From NCBI RefSeq assembly GCF_023913515.1, contig NZ_CP099391.1, positions 1,798,001 to 1,862,000 of the forward strand: DNA of 64,000 bases. The letters run 5' to 3'. The position numbers were made by a program, and so were the translations under genes. Origin of the DNA: Natronococcus sp. CG52. Lineage in GTDB: Archaea; Halobacteriota; Halobacteria; Halobacteriales; Natrialbaceae. Below the pieces are notes generated by a model, which was given only the letters and a program-made list of their open reading frames with translations, was not told the DNA's origin and searched no databases. Numbering within the stretch: position 1 is the first letter of the stretch; each line of letters begins with the position of its first letter. Shown here piece after piece: positions 49,313 to 57,902 of this stretch.

Positions 49313-51021
49313 CGGCTCACCTCCGGCGGCGTCTCGACCGGGTCGTCCGCAGAATCATCGTCGTACTCGATCGCCTCGAGTGCTGCCAGGACCCCGCCCA
49401 TCTTCTTCTCGGTCTCCTCGTACTCGGCAGTCGGGTCGCTGTCGGCGACCAGTCCGGCGCCGGCCTGCACCGTGATCCGGTCGCGCTCGCGCTCATCTTC
49501 CACGGTAGCCGTTCGAATCACGATCGCGAAGTCGGCGTCCCCGGTCCAGGAGTAGTAGCCGACGCCGCCCCCGTAGAGGCCGCGCGGCTCGGTCTCGAGT
49601 TCGTCGATGATCTCCATCGCGCGGATCTTCGGGGCGCCCGAGAGCGTTCCGGCGGGGAACGCCGCCCGCGTCGCGTCGAACGCGTCGGGAGACGCTGTCT
49701 CCCGGGCTGCCGAACGCTGTTCGGCACCATCCGCACCGGAGGCCAGTTCGCCCGTTACCGTCGACTCGATGTGCTGGACGTGGCTGTACTTCAGCACGTT
49801 CATGAACTCGTCGACGCGGACCGAGCCCGGTTCGGCGACGCGGCGCACGTCGTTGCGCGCGAGGTCGACCAGCATCGTGTGCTCCGCGCGTTCCTTCTCG
49901 TCGGCCAGCATCTCGCCGGCCAGCCGGCGATCCTCGACCGGGCTCGAGCCCCGATCGCAAGTGCCCGCGATGGGGTTCGACATGACCTCGCGTCCGCGCA
50001 CGGAGACCAGCGTCTCGGGACTGGCCCCGACGACGGTCAGTTCGTCGTGCTCGAGGAGGTACATGTACGGCGAGGGGTTCACCTCGCGCATCGCCTCGTA
50101 GAATCCGATGGGATCGATCTCACCGGAGAGCTCCCTCGTGCGCGAGACGACGCCCTGATAGATGTCGCCGTCGAGGACGTGCTCTTTCGCCCGTCGAACG
50201 CTCTCTTCGTACGTCGTCTTCGATCCCGCAACCTCGTCCTCCCGGACGAAGCCGCCGGTCTCCGGCTCCTCGGCCGTTCCGAGCGTCTCCTCGACGGCGG
50301 TCGCTTCCGCCAGCAGCGCGTCGTAGACCTCGTCGGGATCGTCCCCGGCTTCGAGCACCGGCGTGAAGACCAGCGAGACGGTCCCGTCGCGCTCGTCGAA
50401 CGCGAGCGTCTTCGTCGTCAGGACGAACTGCGCGTCCGGGAACCGCGAGTCGGGGCGCTCGAGGCCGACCTCCTCGAGCCAGAGGTCGTAGACGGCGTCG
50501 TAGGCGAGAAAGCCGACGAGTCCGCCCTCCAGGTGCTGCCGATCGTGATCCGGGAAGTTCGCGAGGCGCACGTCCGGCAGCGCGGCCCGGAGCGCGTCGA
50601 CCGTGTCCCCCTCGGGCTCCGTCTCGAGCGACTCGAGGGGCGGATCGTCCGAGAGCGCCTCGACCGAGGTCCCCTCCGGTCCGACCGTCACGACGGCCTC
50701 GGGCTCGTAGCCGACGTAGGAGTACCGGGCGTGACGGTCCGTCTGCGAGGAGTTCGGCCGGAACGCTCCGTCGGGGTCGCTCGAGGCGGTTTTCTCCGCG
50801 CTCTCGAGCAGAAACGCGTACGGCGATCGCTCCTGATCGCTCGAACTCGAGCGACCGGTCAGCGCAGCGTATGCGGCGAGGGGCGACGTCTCGACGTCGA
50901 GCGTGGCGACGGCCCGAACGACGACGGGGCGGTCGCCGGAATCGCCGGCGTGTTCGCGAAACGCCTCTCGGTCGACGTCGAGCGTCGCCCGCTCCGCCGA
51001 CGATTGTTCCGGTTCGGTCAT
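49309..51021 (-). CDS. trpE: Anthranilate synthase component I
   Basis: TrpE converts chorismate and ammonia to anthranilate. The chorismate-binding motifs are clear: YMYLLEHDELTVVGASPETLVS, NPIAGTCDRG, FPAGTLSGAPKIRAMEIIDELE and YGGGVGYYSW. At 570 residues it is longer than many bacterial TrpE; there is a polar insertion near SGADGAEQRSAARETASP just before the GTLSGAPK block. It overlaps trpF and trpG by 4 bp each, implying coupled translation. Confidence 0.95.
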   Translation of the reverse strand: MTEPEQSSAERATLDVDREAFREHAGDSGDRPVVVRAVATLDVETSPLAAYAALTGRSSSSDQERSPYAFLLESAEKTASSDPDGAFRPNSSQTDRHARYSYVGYEPEAVVTVGPEGTSVEALSDDPPLESLETEPEGDTVDALRAALPDVRLANFPDHDRQHLEGGLVGFLAYDAVYDLWLEEVGLERPDSRFPDAQFVLTTKTLAFDERDGTVSLVFTPVLEAGDDPDEVYDALLAEATAVEETLGTAEEPETGGFVREDEVAGSKTTYEESVRRAKEHVLDGDIYQGVVSRTRELSGEIDPIGFYEAMREVNPSPYMYLLEHDELTVVGASPETLVSVRGREVMSNPIAGTCDRGSSPVEDRRLAGEMLADEKERAEHTMLVDLARNDVRRVAEPGSVRVDEFMNVLKYSHVQHIESTVTGELASGADGAEQRSAARETASPDAFDATRAAFPAGTLSGAPKIRAMEIIDELETEPRGLYGGGVGYYSWTGDADFAIVIRTATVEDERERDRITVQAGAGLVADSDPTAEYEETEKKMGGVLAALEAIEYDDDSADDPVETPPEVSR

Positions 51022-51677
51022 GATTGCAGGGCCGGCGTCGACGCGGTCTTCGCTCGCTCGACGAACGTTCGCACGGCGTCGGCGTCCTTGCCACCCTCGG
51101 GTGTCTCGACGCCGCTCGCGACGTCGACGGCGAACGGCTCGACCGTCCGCACCGCGTCGGCGACGTTCTCGGGCGTCAGTCCGCCGGCGAGAATCACTGG
51201 CGACTCGAGATCAGTTGTCGTCGTCCGGGTCCGGTTCCAGTCGTGGGTCTCGCCGGTACCGCCGCCGCCATCCTCGCCGGGCGTGTCGACGAGCAACCCG
51301 TCGGCGACGGCGTCGTAGCGCTCGGCGGTCGCCGCGGTCGCACCGCCCGCGTCGAGCGCCACCAGGAGCGTCGCGTCGATCCGCTCTCGTACCGACGCGA
51401 GTTCGTCCGGCTCGAGGGTTCCGTGGATCTGCACCGCGTCGGCCCCGACCGCATCCACCAGTTCGGTCGCCGCCGCCGGATCGTCCGGCATCGTCACGAG
51501 CACGGTCGTCACGAACGGCGGCGCGGCCGCGACGAGTTCGGCCGCCCGATCGGGCGACACCTCGCGGTGGGTGTCGACCGGCACGTCACAGATGACGCCG
51601 ATCGCGTCCGTTCCGGCGTCGACGGCCGTCTCGAGGTCGTCCTCGGTCGTTATTCCACAGATCTTCACGCGCGTCAT
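51018..51677 (-). CDS. trpF: Phosphoribosylanthranilate isomerase
   Basis: TrpF catalyses the Amadori rearrangement of phosphoribosylanthranilate. The barrel begins VKICGITTEDDLETAVDAGTDAIG with the catalytic Cys of KICG, has VQIHGTL in the middle and ends ILAGGLTPENVADAV and DVASGVETPEGGKD with the catalytic Asp. It overlaps trpD and trpE by 4 bp. At 219 residues its length is standard. Confidence 0.95.
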   Translation of the reverse strand: MTRVKICGITTEDDLETAVDAGTDAIGVICDVPVDTHREVSPDRAAELVAAAPPFVTTVLVTMPDDPAAATELVDAVGADAVQIHGTLEPDELASVRERIDATLLVALDAGGATAATAERYDAVADGLLVDTPGEDGGGGTGETHDWNRTRTTTTDLESPVILAGGLTPENVADAVRTVEPFAVDVASGVETPEGGKDADAVRTFVERAKTASTPALQS

Positions 51678-52702
51678 CGTGCCTCCTGTCCCGGGACCTC
51701 CGCTCGGTTCTGGCTGCAGAGCTGCTCGAGTTTCGCCGCCGCGTCGCCGGACTCGATCGCCTCGCGTGCGGCGTCGGCGCCCGCTTCGAGCGAGTCGGCC
51801 GCATCCGCGACGTAGATCGCCGCGCCGGCGTTTGCGAGGATGACGTCGCGTTTCGCGCCCGTCACGTCGCCCTCGACGATGCCGCGCATGTCGGCCGCGT
51901 TCTCCGCGGGCGAGCCGCCCGCGATGTCCGCGATCTCCTGTTCTCCGAGGCCGAGATCGGCAGCCTCGAGGGTGTACTCTTCGACGTCGGATCCGTTCAC
52001 TTCTGCAGCGACGGTCTCGCCGTGGATCGCGATTTCGTCGGTGCCGGCGCCGTGGACGACCAGCGCGCGCTCGACGTCCATCCGCGCGAGCGCGTCCGCG
52101 AGAACGGGCACGAGGTCGGGATCGTAGACGCCGACGACCTGGGCGTCCGCGCCGGCGGGGTTCGTCAGCGGGCCGAGCACGTTGAAGACGGTCCGCATCC
52201 CGAGTTCCTTTCGCGGACCGATGACGGCCTTCATCGCCGGGTGAAACACCGGCGCGAGCATGAAGCCGATCCCGTCGCGTTCGATCGCGTCCTCGACGGC
52301 CGGAGGTTCGGCCTCGACGCGGACGCCGACCTCCTCGAGAACGTCGGCGCTCCCGGACGAGGAGGAAACCGAGTAGTTGCCGTGTTTGGCGACCGGCACG
52401 CCCGCTCCGGCGGCGACGATCGCGCTCGTCGTCGAGACGTTGATCGTATCGTAGTCGTCCCCGCCCGTCCCGCAGGTGTCGACCAGCGGTTCCCCGTCGG
52501 GCTCGATCGTTCGGGCCGCTTCGCGCATTCCCTGCGCGAAGCCGGCGATCTCGGCTTCGGTCTCGCCCTTTGCACGCAGCGCCGCGAGCAGCGCACCGAT
52601 CTGTGCCTCCGTCGCGCCCTCGAACACCGCTCTCGAGGCCGCTCGAGCGTCTTTCTGTGTGAGATCCTCCCCGTCCGTAACCCGTTCGACGAACTCCTGC
52701 AT
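51674..52702 (-). CDS. trpD: Anthranilate phosphoribosyltransferase
   Basis: TrpD attaches phosphoribose from PRPP to anthranilate. The PRPP-binding DTCGTGGDDYDTINVST and the KHGNYSVSSSSGSADVLE loop are intact. ATG 52702 (MQEFVERVTDGEDLT) is the family start; a longer frame upstream to 52816 is not similar. It is the first gene of trpDFEG. Upstream on the minus strand, TTGTAAGAC at about 52727-52735 could be a TATA region. trpC, trpA and trpB are not in the window. Confidence 0.95.
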   Translation of the reverse strand: MQEFVERVTDGEDLTQKDARAASRAVFEGATEAQIGALLAALRAKGETEAEIAGFAQGMREAARTIEPDGEPLVDTCGTGGDDYDTINVSTTSAIVAAGAGVPVAKHGNYSVSSSSGSADVLEEVGVRVEAEPPAVEDAIERDGIGFMLAPVFHPAMKAVIGPRKELGMRTVFNVLGPLTNPAGADAQVVGVYDPDLVPVLADALARMDVERALVVHGAGTDEIAIHGETVAAEVNGSDVEEYTLEAADLGLGEQEIADIAGGSPAENAADMRGIVEGDVTGAKRDVILANAGAAIYVADAADSLEAGADAAREAIESGDAAAKLEQLCSQNRAEVPGQEAR

Positions 52703-52885
52703 AGTGAACACCAATGTACGTAGTTGTCTTACAATGTCCAAATCAGTACATCGACTTAAGCGTGTCGGAGGATCGTGGTTCGGACTCGCGTACGGCGGTC
52801 GATTCGAAACCTTCAATTACAGTGGGCAGCAACGATTGAGTGTAGTCGAGGTGGCGACGGACGCCACGGAACGCAAAACCAGGTC

Positions 52886-52960
52886 GGGTTGGTGGTCTAG
52901 TCTGGTTATGACACCTCCTTGACATGGAGGAGGCCGGCAGTTCAAATCTGCCCCAACCCA
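52886..52960 (+). tRNA. tRNA-Val (GAC anticodon)
   Basis: The 75-base cloverleaf has acceptor stem GGGTTGG/CCAACCC with discriminator A at 52960, anticodon stem CCTCC/GGAGG around loop TTGACAT (anticodon 52921-52923), and T-arm GGCAG-TTCAAAT-CTGCC. There is no intron and no encoded CCA. A T5 run follows immediately (52961-52965). Its 3' end is duplicated about 200 bp downstream. Confidence 0.97.
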
Positions 52961-52996
52961 TTTTTCGAGCGACAAATTGTGAGGAGCGGAGTCGTT

Positions 52997-53017
52997 CGAA
53001 ACGGCTTCGCCGTTTCG
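52997..53017. repeat. CGAAACGGC hairpin, related to the 4972 hairpin
   Basis: CGAAACGGC and GCCGTTTCG form a perfect 9-bp stem with loop TTC. Together with the preceding GTCGTT, it matches the hairpin at 4972-4992, which has loop AGA. Confidence 0.6.
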
Positions 53018-53142
53018 TGATGACGAAAGACGCGCCGCGTTTTTCGAACCACGACGAACACGTCGCTCGAAAATTGTTACGGGGAGATTTAAACCAGACG
53101 AGTCGCAGCGCCCGAACGCAGTGAGGGCGACCGTCTCGGCGT

Positions 53143-53168
53143 AGTTCGAATCTGTCCCAACCCGTTTT
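53143..53168 (+). repeat. Duplicate of the tRNA-Val 3' end (possible attachment-site scar)
   Basis: This 26-bp sequence starts AGTTCGAATCTG and ends CAACCCGTTTT. It matches 52939-52964 (T-arm, acceptor strand and T-run of tRNA-Val) at 23 of 26 positions. The 178 bp between contain no gene. It looks like the distal end of an element that once integrated in the tRNA gene. Confidence 0.65.
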
Positions 53169-53299
53169 GACGGAATAACTCCGACGAGCGACCCGTGACG
53201 CTATAGGCCACGGGATCGCGAACGATAGCGCCGAACACGGCGAGACGACCGTCGCACTGGGTTTAGATCTGGACGGTTGCTCGCTCTGTTCTCGAGGAG

Positions 53300-53485
53300 T
53301 CAGAAGACGATGTCTTCGGTGAGTCTATCGCATCGACGTCTCATTTCGAAGGATTCAGCTAGTCGAGTATCATCTACGAAACTGGCGATCTGATCGATCA
53401 CCGCAGTAGTACTACAAGGTGCAGGGAAAAGCGTAACTGACGCCTGAGCGAACTCACTAGGAAATGGACAGTGAACCGTCCGCAA
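53300..53485 (-). CDS. Uncertain small protein or remnant (61 aa)
   Basis: The minus-strand frame ends TTAVIDQIASFVDDTRLAESFEMRRRCDRLTEDIVF, which reads like a genuine helical C-terminus. The only ATG, 53485, overlaps the start of the divergent DUF4177-like gene by 22 bp, and the N-terminal part is unconvincing. GC at third positions is lower than normal. It may be the end of a truncated gene next to the tRNA-Val scar. Confidence 0.3.
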   Translation of the reverse strand: MRTVHCPFPSEFAQASVTLFPAPCSTTAVIDQIASFVDDTRLAESFEMRRRCDRLTEDIVF

Positions 53486-53658
53486 ACTGGGAGTACAAAG
53501 TTATCGAGCCGCCGAGCGAGTTGACGAAACGCGAATCCTCGAACCCCGAGAGGCGGCTCAACGAACTAGCTGCCGACGGATGGCGACTCGTCGAGACCGT
53601 CTCGTACGACGGCGGCGGTACGAAGTTTTTGATCTTCGAGCGCTCGCTCGAGGACTGA
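53464..53658 (+). CDS. DUF4177-like small protein (64 aa)
   Basis: The protein reads NWEYKVIEPPSELTKRESSN, then RRLNELAADGWRLVETVSYD and TKFLIFERSLED. The WEYK-V, L-NELG-x-GWELV and L-x-F-x-R positions are those of the DUF4177 alpha-beta fold, for which no function is known. The downstream membrane protein begins 15 bp after its stop, so the two are probably co-transcribed. Confidence 0.8.
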   Translation: MDSEPSANWEYKVIEPPSELTKRESSNPERRLNELAADGWRLVETVSYDGGGTKFLIFERSLED

Positions 53659-53673
53659 CTCTCGAGCCACACG

Positions 53674-54675
53674 ATGAAGGATCTCTCGACCGACGACACG
53701 ATGCGGGAGCGAGCCGACGAGAACCGCTACAAGCTCTGGGTACTGCTCAATGCGAATCGATGGCTACTCTCCGGGGTGATGGCGGCTGGCGTTTTTTTCG
53801 CGTTGATGCTCTGGGGCGTGTCGCGGCCGCCGTCGGCTCACCATGTAATGGCGACGACCGACTGGGTCAAGATGTCGTTTCAGGCGTTGATCGGTGCGCT
53901 CATCACGGGAACCACACTCGTCGTCTCGATCAATCAGCTGGTTCTCTCCCAGGAGATCGGACCGCTCGGCAGCCAGCGCCGTCGGATGGACCTCGCGATG
54001 GACTTCTACAAGAACACGGACGACCTGCTCGATTTTCCGAGCCCCGCCAACCCCGCCCTGTTCCTCAAGGAGCTAATCGATGCAAGCAGCGACCGGGCCC
54101 GCGCGTTCGAGGATACGGTACAGCGCAGCGACGACGAAGATCTCCGTACGCACGCCGAGGAGTACGTCGAGGACCTCCGCGAGAACGCGCAGGTAGCGAC
54201 GGACGATCTGGAAAACGCCGATTTCGGGTCGTTCGACGTGATGAAGGCGGCGCTGAACTACAACTACGATCGGAAAATGTACGACCTCCGCTGGCTGTTG
54301 AACGAGTACGAGGGGAGTCTCACGAGCGAGCAGCGCGACGCGGGTACGGAGACGCTGACGGCGCTCACGATGTACGGACCCGCGCGTGAATACATCAAGA
54401 CACTCTACTTCCAGTGGTCGCTCGTCAAACTCTCACAGGGAATTCTGTATCTCGCGGTGCCGGCACTCGTCGTCGCTGGTGGAATGGTGATGCTCGTCGA
54501 TGGAAGTACGTTCGTCGGCACCATCCTCGGCGTCGATGTCTGGTTGTGGGTGATCAGTGCCGCGTACACGATCTGCGTGCTTCCGTTCTTGCTGTTCGTC
54601 TCGTACATTCTCCGTCTGGCAACGATCGCGAAGCGAACGTCCGCCATGGGTCCGCTCGTTCTCCGCGGAGACTGA
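53674..54675 (+). CDS. Four-helix membrane protein of unknown function
   Basis: The 333-residue protein has two N-terminal membrane segments (LLSGVMAAGVFFALMLWGV and ALIGALITGTTLVVSI), a hydrophilic helical domain of about 160 residues and two C-terminal segments (LYLAVPALVVAGGMVMLV and VLPFLLFVSYILRLA). The cytoplasmic domain contains QEIGPLGSQRRRMDLAMDF and ALNYNYDRKMYDLRWLL. No transporter or enzyme motif is recognised. It follows the DUF4177-like gene. Confidence 0.75.
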   Translation: MKDLSTDDTMRERADENRYKLWVLLNANRWLLSGVMAAGVFFALMLWGVSRPPSAHHVMATTDWVKMSFQALIGALITGTTLVVSINQLVLSQEIGPLGSQRRRMDLAMDFYKNTDDLLDFPSPANPALFLKELIDASSDRARAFEDTVQRSDDEDLRTHAEEYVEDLRENAQVATDDLENADFGSFDVMKAALNYNYDRKMYDLRWLLNEYEGSLTSEQRDAGTETLTALTMYGPAREYIKTLYFQWSLVKLSQGILYLAVPALVVAGGMVMLVDGSTFVGTILGVDVWLWVISAAYTICVLPFLLFVSYILRLATIAKRTSAMGPLVLRGD

Positions 54676-55003
54676 GATCGCGACGATCGCTGAATCCTCG
54701 CCCCGCTTCCCGCTATTGTCCGCCGAAAACTCCCGATCGAGTTCCGTCCAGTCTCGTGCCACATGTTACTCACTTCCGCTCTCCTCACCCACAATCCGGG
54801 AGTACTTACGTGCGGAGTGCTGTTGTTTATCTAACCGAAAGAGGCGCTGTCCCTGGCACAGCTGGGACTGAACGTTCGTTTTTGGAATTCCCAAGAACGT
54901 GACCGAGACGCTTGCTCACGTTGCCGAACGTTTGCGTTCTCACGCGAGCGGCCACTCCGGCCGCGAGGCTGTGTTCTCCGGACTGCTATGATCGGATCTA
55001 CCA
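54676..55003. other. Intergenic region and possible long leader of the RNase J gene
   Basis: No gene is supported in these 328 bp. TTTATC at 54826-54831 is the best TATA candidate; if used, it would give a transcript leader of about 150 bases before RNase J. The leader would hold self-complementary segments (GTCCC/GGGAC near 54850-54870, GCGGCCACTCCGGCCGC near 54949-54965). Confidence 0.4.
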
Positions 55004-56344
55004 ATGGAAATTGAAATTGCGACGATTGGCGGCTACGAGGAAGTCGGCCGACAGATGACCGCTGTTCGCGCCGGTGACGACATCGTGATCTTCGACATGG
55101 GACTGAACCTGTCGAAGGTCCTGATTCACGACAATATCCGAACGGAAGGGATGCACAGTCTCGACCTGATCGACATGGGTGCGATCCCCGACGACCGGGT
55201 GATGAGCGACCTGGAGGGTGACGTGCAGGCTATCGTGCCGACGCACGGCCACCTCGACCACATCGGCGCCATCTCGAAACTGGCCCACCGATACGACGCA
55301 CCCATCGTCGCGACGCCGTTCACGATCGAACTGGTGAAGGACGAGTTCGACGACGAGCAGAAGTTCGGCTCCGACAACGAGCTGATCAAGATGGAGGCCG
55401 GCGAGACGATGTCGATCGGCGACTCCGACGAGGTCGACCTCGAGTTCGTCAACGTCACCCACTCGATCATCGACGCGATCAACCCGGTTCTTCACACGCC
55501 CGAGGGCGCCGTCGTCTACGGACTGGACAAGCGCATGGACCACACGCCGGTCATCGGCGATCCGATCGACATGGAGCGATTCCGCGAGATCGGCCGCGAA
55601 GGCGTCCTCTGTTACATCGAGGACTGTACGAACGCGAACAAGAAGGGTCGGACGCCCAGCGAGAGCGTCGCCCGCGAGCACCTCCGCGACGTCCTCTACA
55701 GCATGGAGGACTACGACGGCGGCATCGTCGCCACCACCTTCTCCTCCCACATCGCCCGCGTGAAGAGTCTCGTCGAGTTCGCACGAGATATCGATCGACA
55801 GCCGATCCTGCTCGGCCGCTCGATGGAAGGGTACTCGGGAACCGCGAAGCGACTCGACGTGGATTTCCCGTCGGATGTCGAGATGGTCGGCTACCGCCAG
55901 TCCATCGAGCAGACGCTCGGACGGATCATGAACGAGGGCAAGGAGAACTTCCTGCCCGTCGTGACTGGCCACCAGGGCGAGCCGCGCGCGATGCTCACCC
56001 GGATGGCCCGAGGCGAGACGCCGTACGAACTCGACGAGGGTGACAAGGTCGTCTTCTCCGCGCGAGTGATTCCGGAGCCGACCAACGAGGGGCAGCGCTA
56101 CCAGGCCGAGAAGCTCCTCGGCATGCAGGGCGCCCGCATCTACGACGACATCCACGTTTCGGGTCACCTCTGTCAGGAGGGCCACTACGAGATGCTCGAC
56201 GCGCTCCAGCCCGAGCACATTATCCCCGCCCACCAGAACATGAGCGGCTTCTCGGGATACGTCGATCTCGCATCCAATCAGGGATACAAACTCGGACGCG
56301 ATATTCACGTCACCTCGAACGGAGATATCATCGAACTAGCGTGA
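55004..56344 (+). CDS. Archaeal ribonuclease J (metallo-beta-lactamase/beta-CASP)
   Basis: RNase J is a 5'-3' exonuclease, sometimes an endonuclease, in RNA turnover. The metallo-beta-lactamase HxHxDH motif is [11 protein letters not shown] (His81, His83, Asp85, His86); [19 protein letters not shown] and the beta-CASP parts ([46 protein letters not shown]) follow. It lacks the bacterial C-terminal domain, as archaeal enzymes do. At 446 residues length is normal. A perfect hairpin follows the stop. Confidence 0.94.
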   Translation: MEIEIATIGGYEEVGRQMTAVRAGDDIVIFDMGLNLSKVLIHDNIRTEGMHSLDLIDMGAIPDDRVMSDLEGDVQAIVPTHGHLDHIGAISKLAHRYDAPIVATPFTIELVKDEFDDEQKFGSDNELIKMEAGETMSIGDSDEVDLEFVNVTHSIIDAINPVLHTPEGAVVYGLDKRMDHTPVIGDPIDMERFREIGREGVLCYIEDCTNANKKGRTPSESVAREHLRDVLYSMEDYDGGIVATTFSSHIARVKSLVEFARDIDRQPILLGRSMEGYSGTAKRLDVDFPSDVEMVGYRQSIEQTLGRIMNEGKENFLPVVTGHQGEPRAMLTRMARGETPYELDEGDKVVFSARVIPEPTNEGQRYQAEKLLGMQGARIYDDIHVSGHLCQEGHYEMLDALQPEHIIPAHQNMSGFSGYVDLASNQGYKLGRDIHVTSNGDIIELA

Positions 56345-56349
56345 GGTAA

Positions 56350-56370
56350 CACTCACCGTTTCGGTGAGTG
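56350..56370 (+). terminator. Hairpin just after the RNase J gene
   Basis: CACTCACCG and CGGTGAGTG form a perfect 9-bp stem with loop TTT, 5 bp after the stop codon. No T-run follows, so it may protect or process the 3' end instead of terminating. Confidence 0.4.
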
Positions 56371-56462
56371 GGATACCAGTAGCGGAGTCGCTGACCCGCC
56401 GTTTTCCGGCAGCGGTGCTGAACGTTGGAAACGTCTTGCAGGAGTGCTCTCGTGGCCAGCGC

Positions 56463-56580
56463 TACAGTAGCCACTGAAAGTCAGTGTACAGCCGACCGAC
56501 GTCACCTCGAGGTCGACACCACCGACCTCGCCCACGACGGGTGTGCGATCGGTGTGTGACCCGTTCCAGTTGTTACGATA
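56463..56580 (-). repeat. Palindromic intergenic repeat, copy D (reverse orientation)
   Basis: On the minus strand the arms read CGTAACAACTGGAACGGG, CACCGATCGCACAC at one side and GTACACTGACTTTCAGTGGC at the other, as in copies A and B. The centre is different: CGAGGTCG and CGACCTCG form their own hairpin. The rest of the 376-bp gap (56345-56720) holds only the RNase J hairpin and no gene. Confidence 0.75.
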
Positions 56581-56720
56581 ACGGTCAGATCGCAAGTGAC
56601 CGGTGAAAGTACCGGAGTAATCGCGTTCGCCCGTCCGGTTGTCAGGTGCGACAACGAATGCGAGCGTCGTTTCCCTCAGCATGGAGCTTCATAGGGGAGG
56701 TAGCCAACGGTCGAGGAGTG

Positions 56721-56915
56721 TTACTCCTCTTTGGCTTCCTTGCTCTCTTTGATATCCTGTAGCTGTCCGATCAGATCGTCGGCCGAGCCGCCGGTCTCGA
56801 GTGTCATTTCCCCTTCGTAGTCGTTTTCGTGGACGTTTACGGCGGCGTCTTCGTCGTCTTCGTCGGCCACGTTTTGCTGCTGCTGCTCGGACTCGTCGTA
56901 GCTACCAAAACCCAT
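56721..56915 (-). CDS. Small acidic haloarchaeal protein (DUF5786-like)
   Basis: The 64-residue protein opens MGFGSYDESEQQQQNVADED and ends DDLIGQLQDIKESKEAKEE. It is strongly acidic with a short helical C-terminal half, and belongs to a family I recall as DUF5786, found only in haloarchaea; function unknown. It is bracketed by copies D and E of the intergenic repeat. Confidence 0.8.
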   Translation of the reverse strand: MGFGSYDESEQQQQNVADEDDEDAAVNVHENDYEGEMTLETGGSADDLIGQLQDIKESKEAKEE

Positions 56916-57362
56916 AGTAGGAACTGAAACGCCCAGATATATAGCTCCCGTGGTTCACTCGCTCGCACCGTACCGACCGAAACGATTCACACCCGATCGC
57001 GCGACGGCTGTGCGACGAGCGTGCATCGGCTTTCAGCGACTCCCCTTCTCCGGGCAGTACTCGAGACTGTATCCGTCCGACGAGCGACCGGCGCCGAGCG
57101 CGAGACCGTTTCCGGGAGGATACCCGGAGTACGACGACCGGTTCCTGCGGACGGACTGAACGGCGAGGTTTTCGCCTCGAACGTCCCGTAACCGCGCGAG
57201 AGCGACGAACGCGGCGATCTCTCGAGGGCGGGTATCAGTCTAGCGCCCGGCTCGAGGGGCGCCTAGCGTCATGCCCGATTTGTACTTTCGTCGACGGCCG
57301 TTCTAGTCGAGTGCAATGTTCGAACCAGGACTTCTCACGACTTCGAAGGGGGTGTCCCGATA
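56916..57362. other. Intergenic region containing repeat copy E
   Basis: The 447 bp contain a degenerate repeat copy (56970-57043) and no supportable gene. A frame at 56950-57159 coincides with the repeat and is not credible as a protein. Confidence 0.5.
56970..57043 (+). repeat. Palindromic intergenic repeat, copy E (degenerate, short)
   Basis: GTACCGACCGAAACGATTC, then CACACCCGATCGCG and GTGCGA, and the end CTTTCAGCGACT recall the arms of copies A and B in the same orientation. It lacks the central segment and has several mismatches. Confidence 0.5.
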
Positions 57363-57734
57363 ATGGCGTGGCAGGACTTCGTCTTCCTCGCGGGCAGTCT
57401 GCTGTCGGTCGCGTTCCTGTTCCCGACGTTGCGCGATTCGGCCGCCTGCGTTCCGCGAGCGACGAGCGTGCCGTCGATGGTAATCGGCGCAGTCTACTCG
57501 TTTACGTTCCTCACGCTCGGCATGTCGTTCTCCGCGTTCGGCGCGTTCGCAGCCTGCTCGATGTGGTCGCTCATCGTCTGTTTCCGCGCGCCGGGAACCG
57601 ATCTGGTGGACGCGATCGCGACGCGAACCGGCGGTCGATGGTCGCTGCTCGTCGACGACTGCTACCGGTGGACGCGTCGGCTGTTCGTCCCCGCTCGGTA
57701 CTCGAGTGACCGATACGTGAACGCGTTCGAGTAA
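57363..57734 (+). CDS. Small membrane protein (123 aa), function unknown
   Basis: The protein opens MAWQDFVFLAGSLLSVAFLF and has a second hydrophobic stretch (FTFLTLGMSFSAFGAFAACSMW), so two or three membrane helices, and a basic C-terminal third (YRWTRRLFVPARYSSDRY) that is likely cytoplasmic. No family motif is seen. Resemblance to small membrane proteins of viruses or proviruses is only superficial. Confidence 0.65.
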   Translation: MAWQDFVFLAGSLLSVAFLFPTLRDSAACVPRATSVPSMVIGAVYSFTFLTLGMSFSAFGAFAACSMWSLIVCFRAPGTDLVDAIATRTGGRWSLLVDDCYRWTRRLFVPARYSSDRYVNAFE

Positions 57735-57902
57735 CGCCGCCGAGCCGGACTCGTGCGACCGTATCGACCTCTTCTCGCGGATTCTCGCGCTCGCTTTCGC
57801 CGCGGCGAGCGAGTACGCTCGTGGCAGTGCTCGGTACACTGCGGTACATTGGCTTTCTCTGCCGGATAAAGAGCCAAGGCCATAGCCGGCGGATGAGAGA
57901 AC

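Noticed and set aside
52743-52961. Minus-strand 72-residue frame beginning MGWGRFELPASSM
   Set aside because: It is the antisense of tRNA-Val plus its flank, a frequent false annotation.
56950-57159. 69-residue plus-strand frame after the DUF5786-like gene
   Set aside because: Coincides with degenerate repeat copy E; not protein-like.
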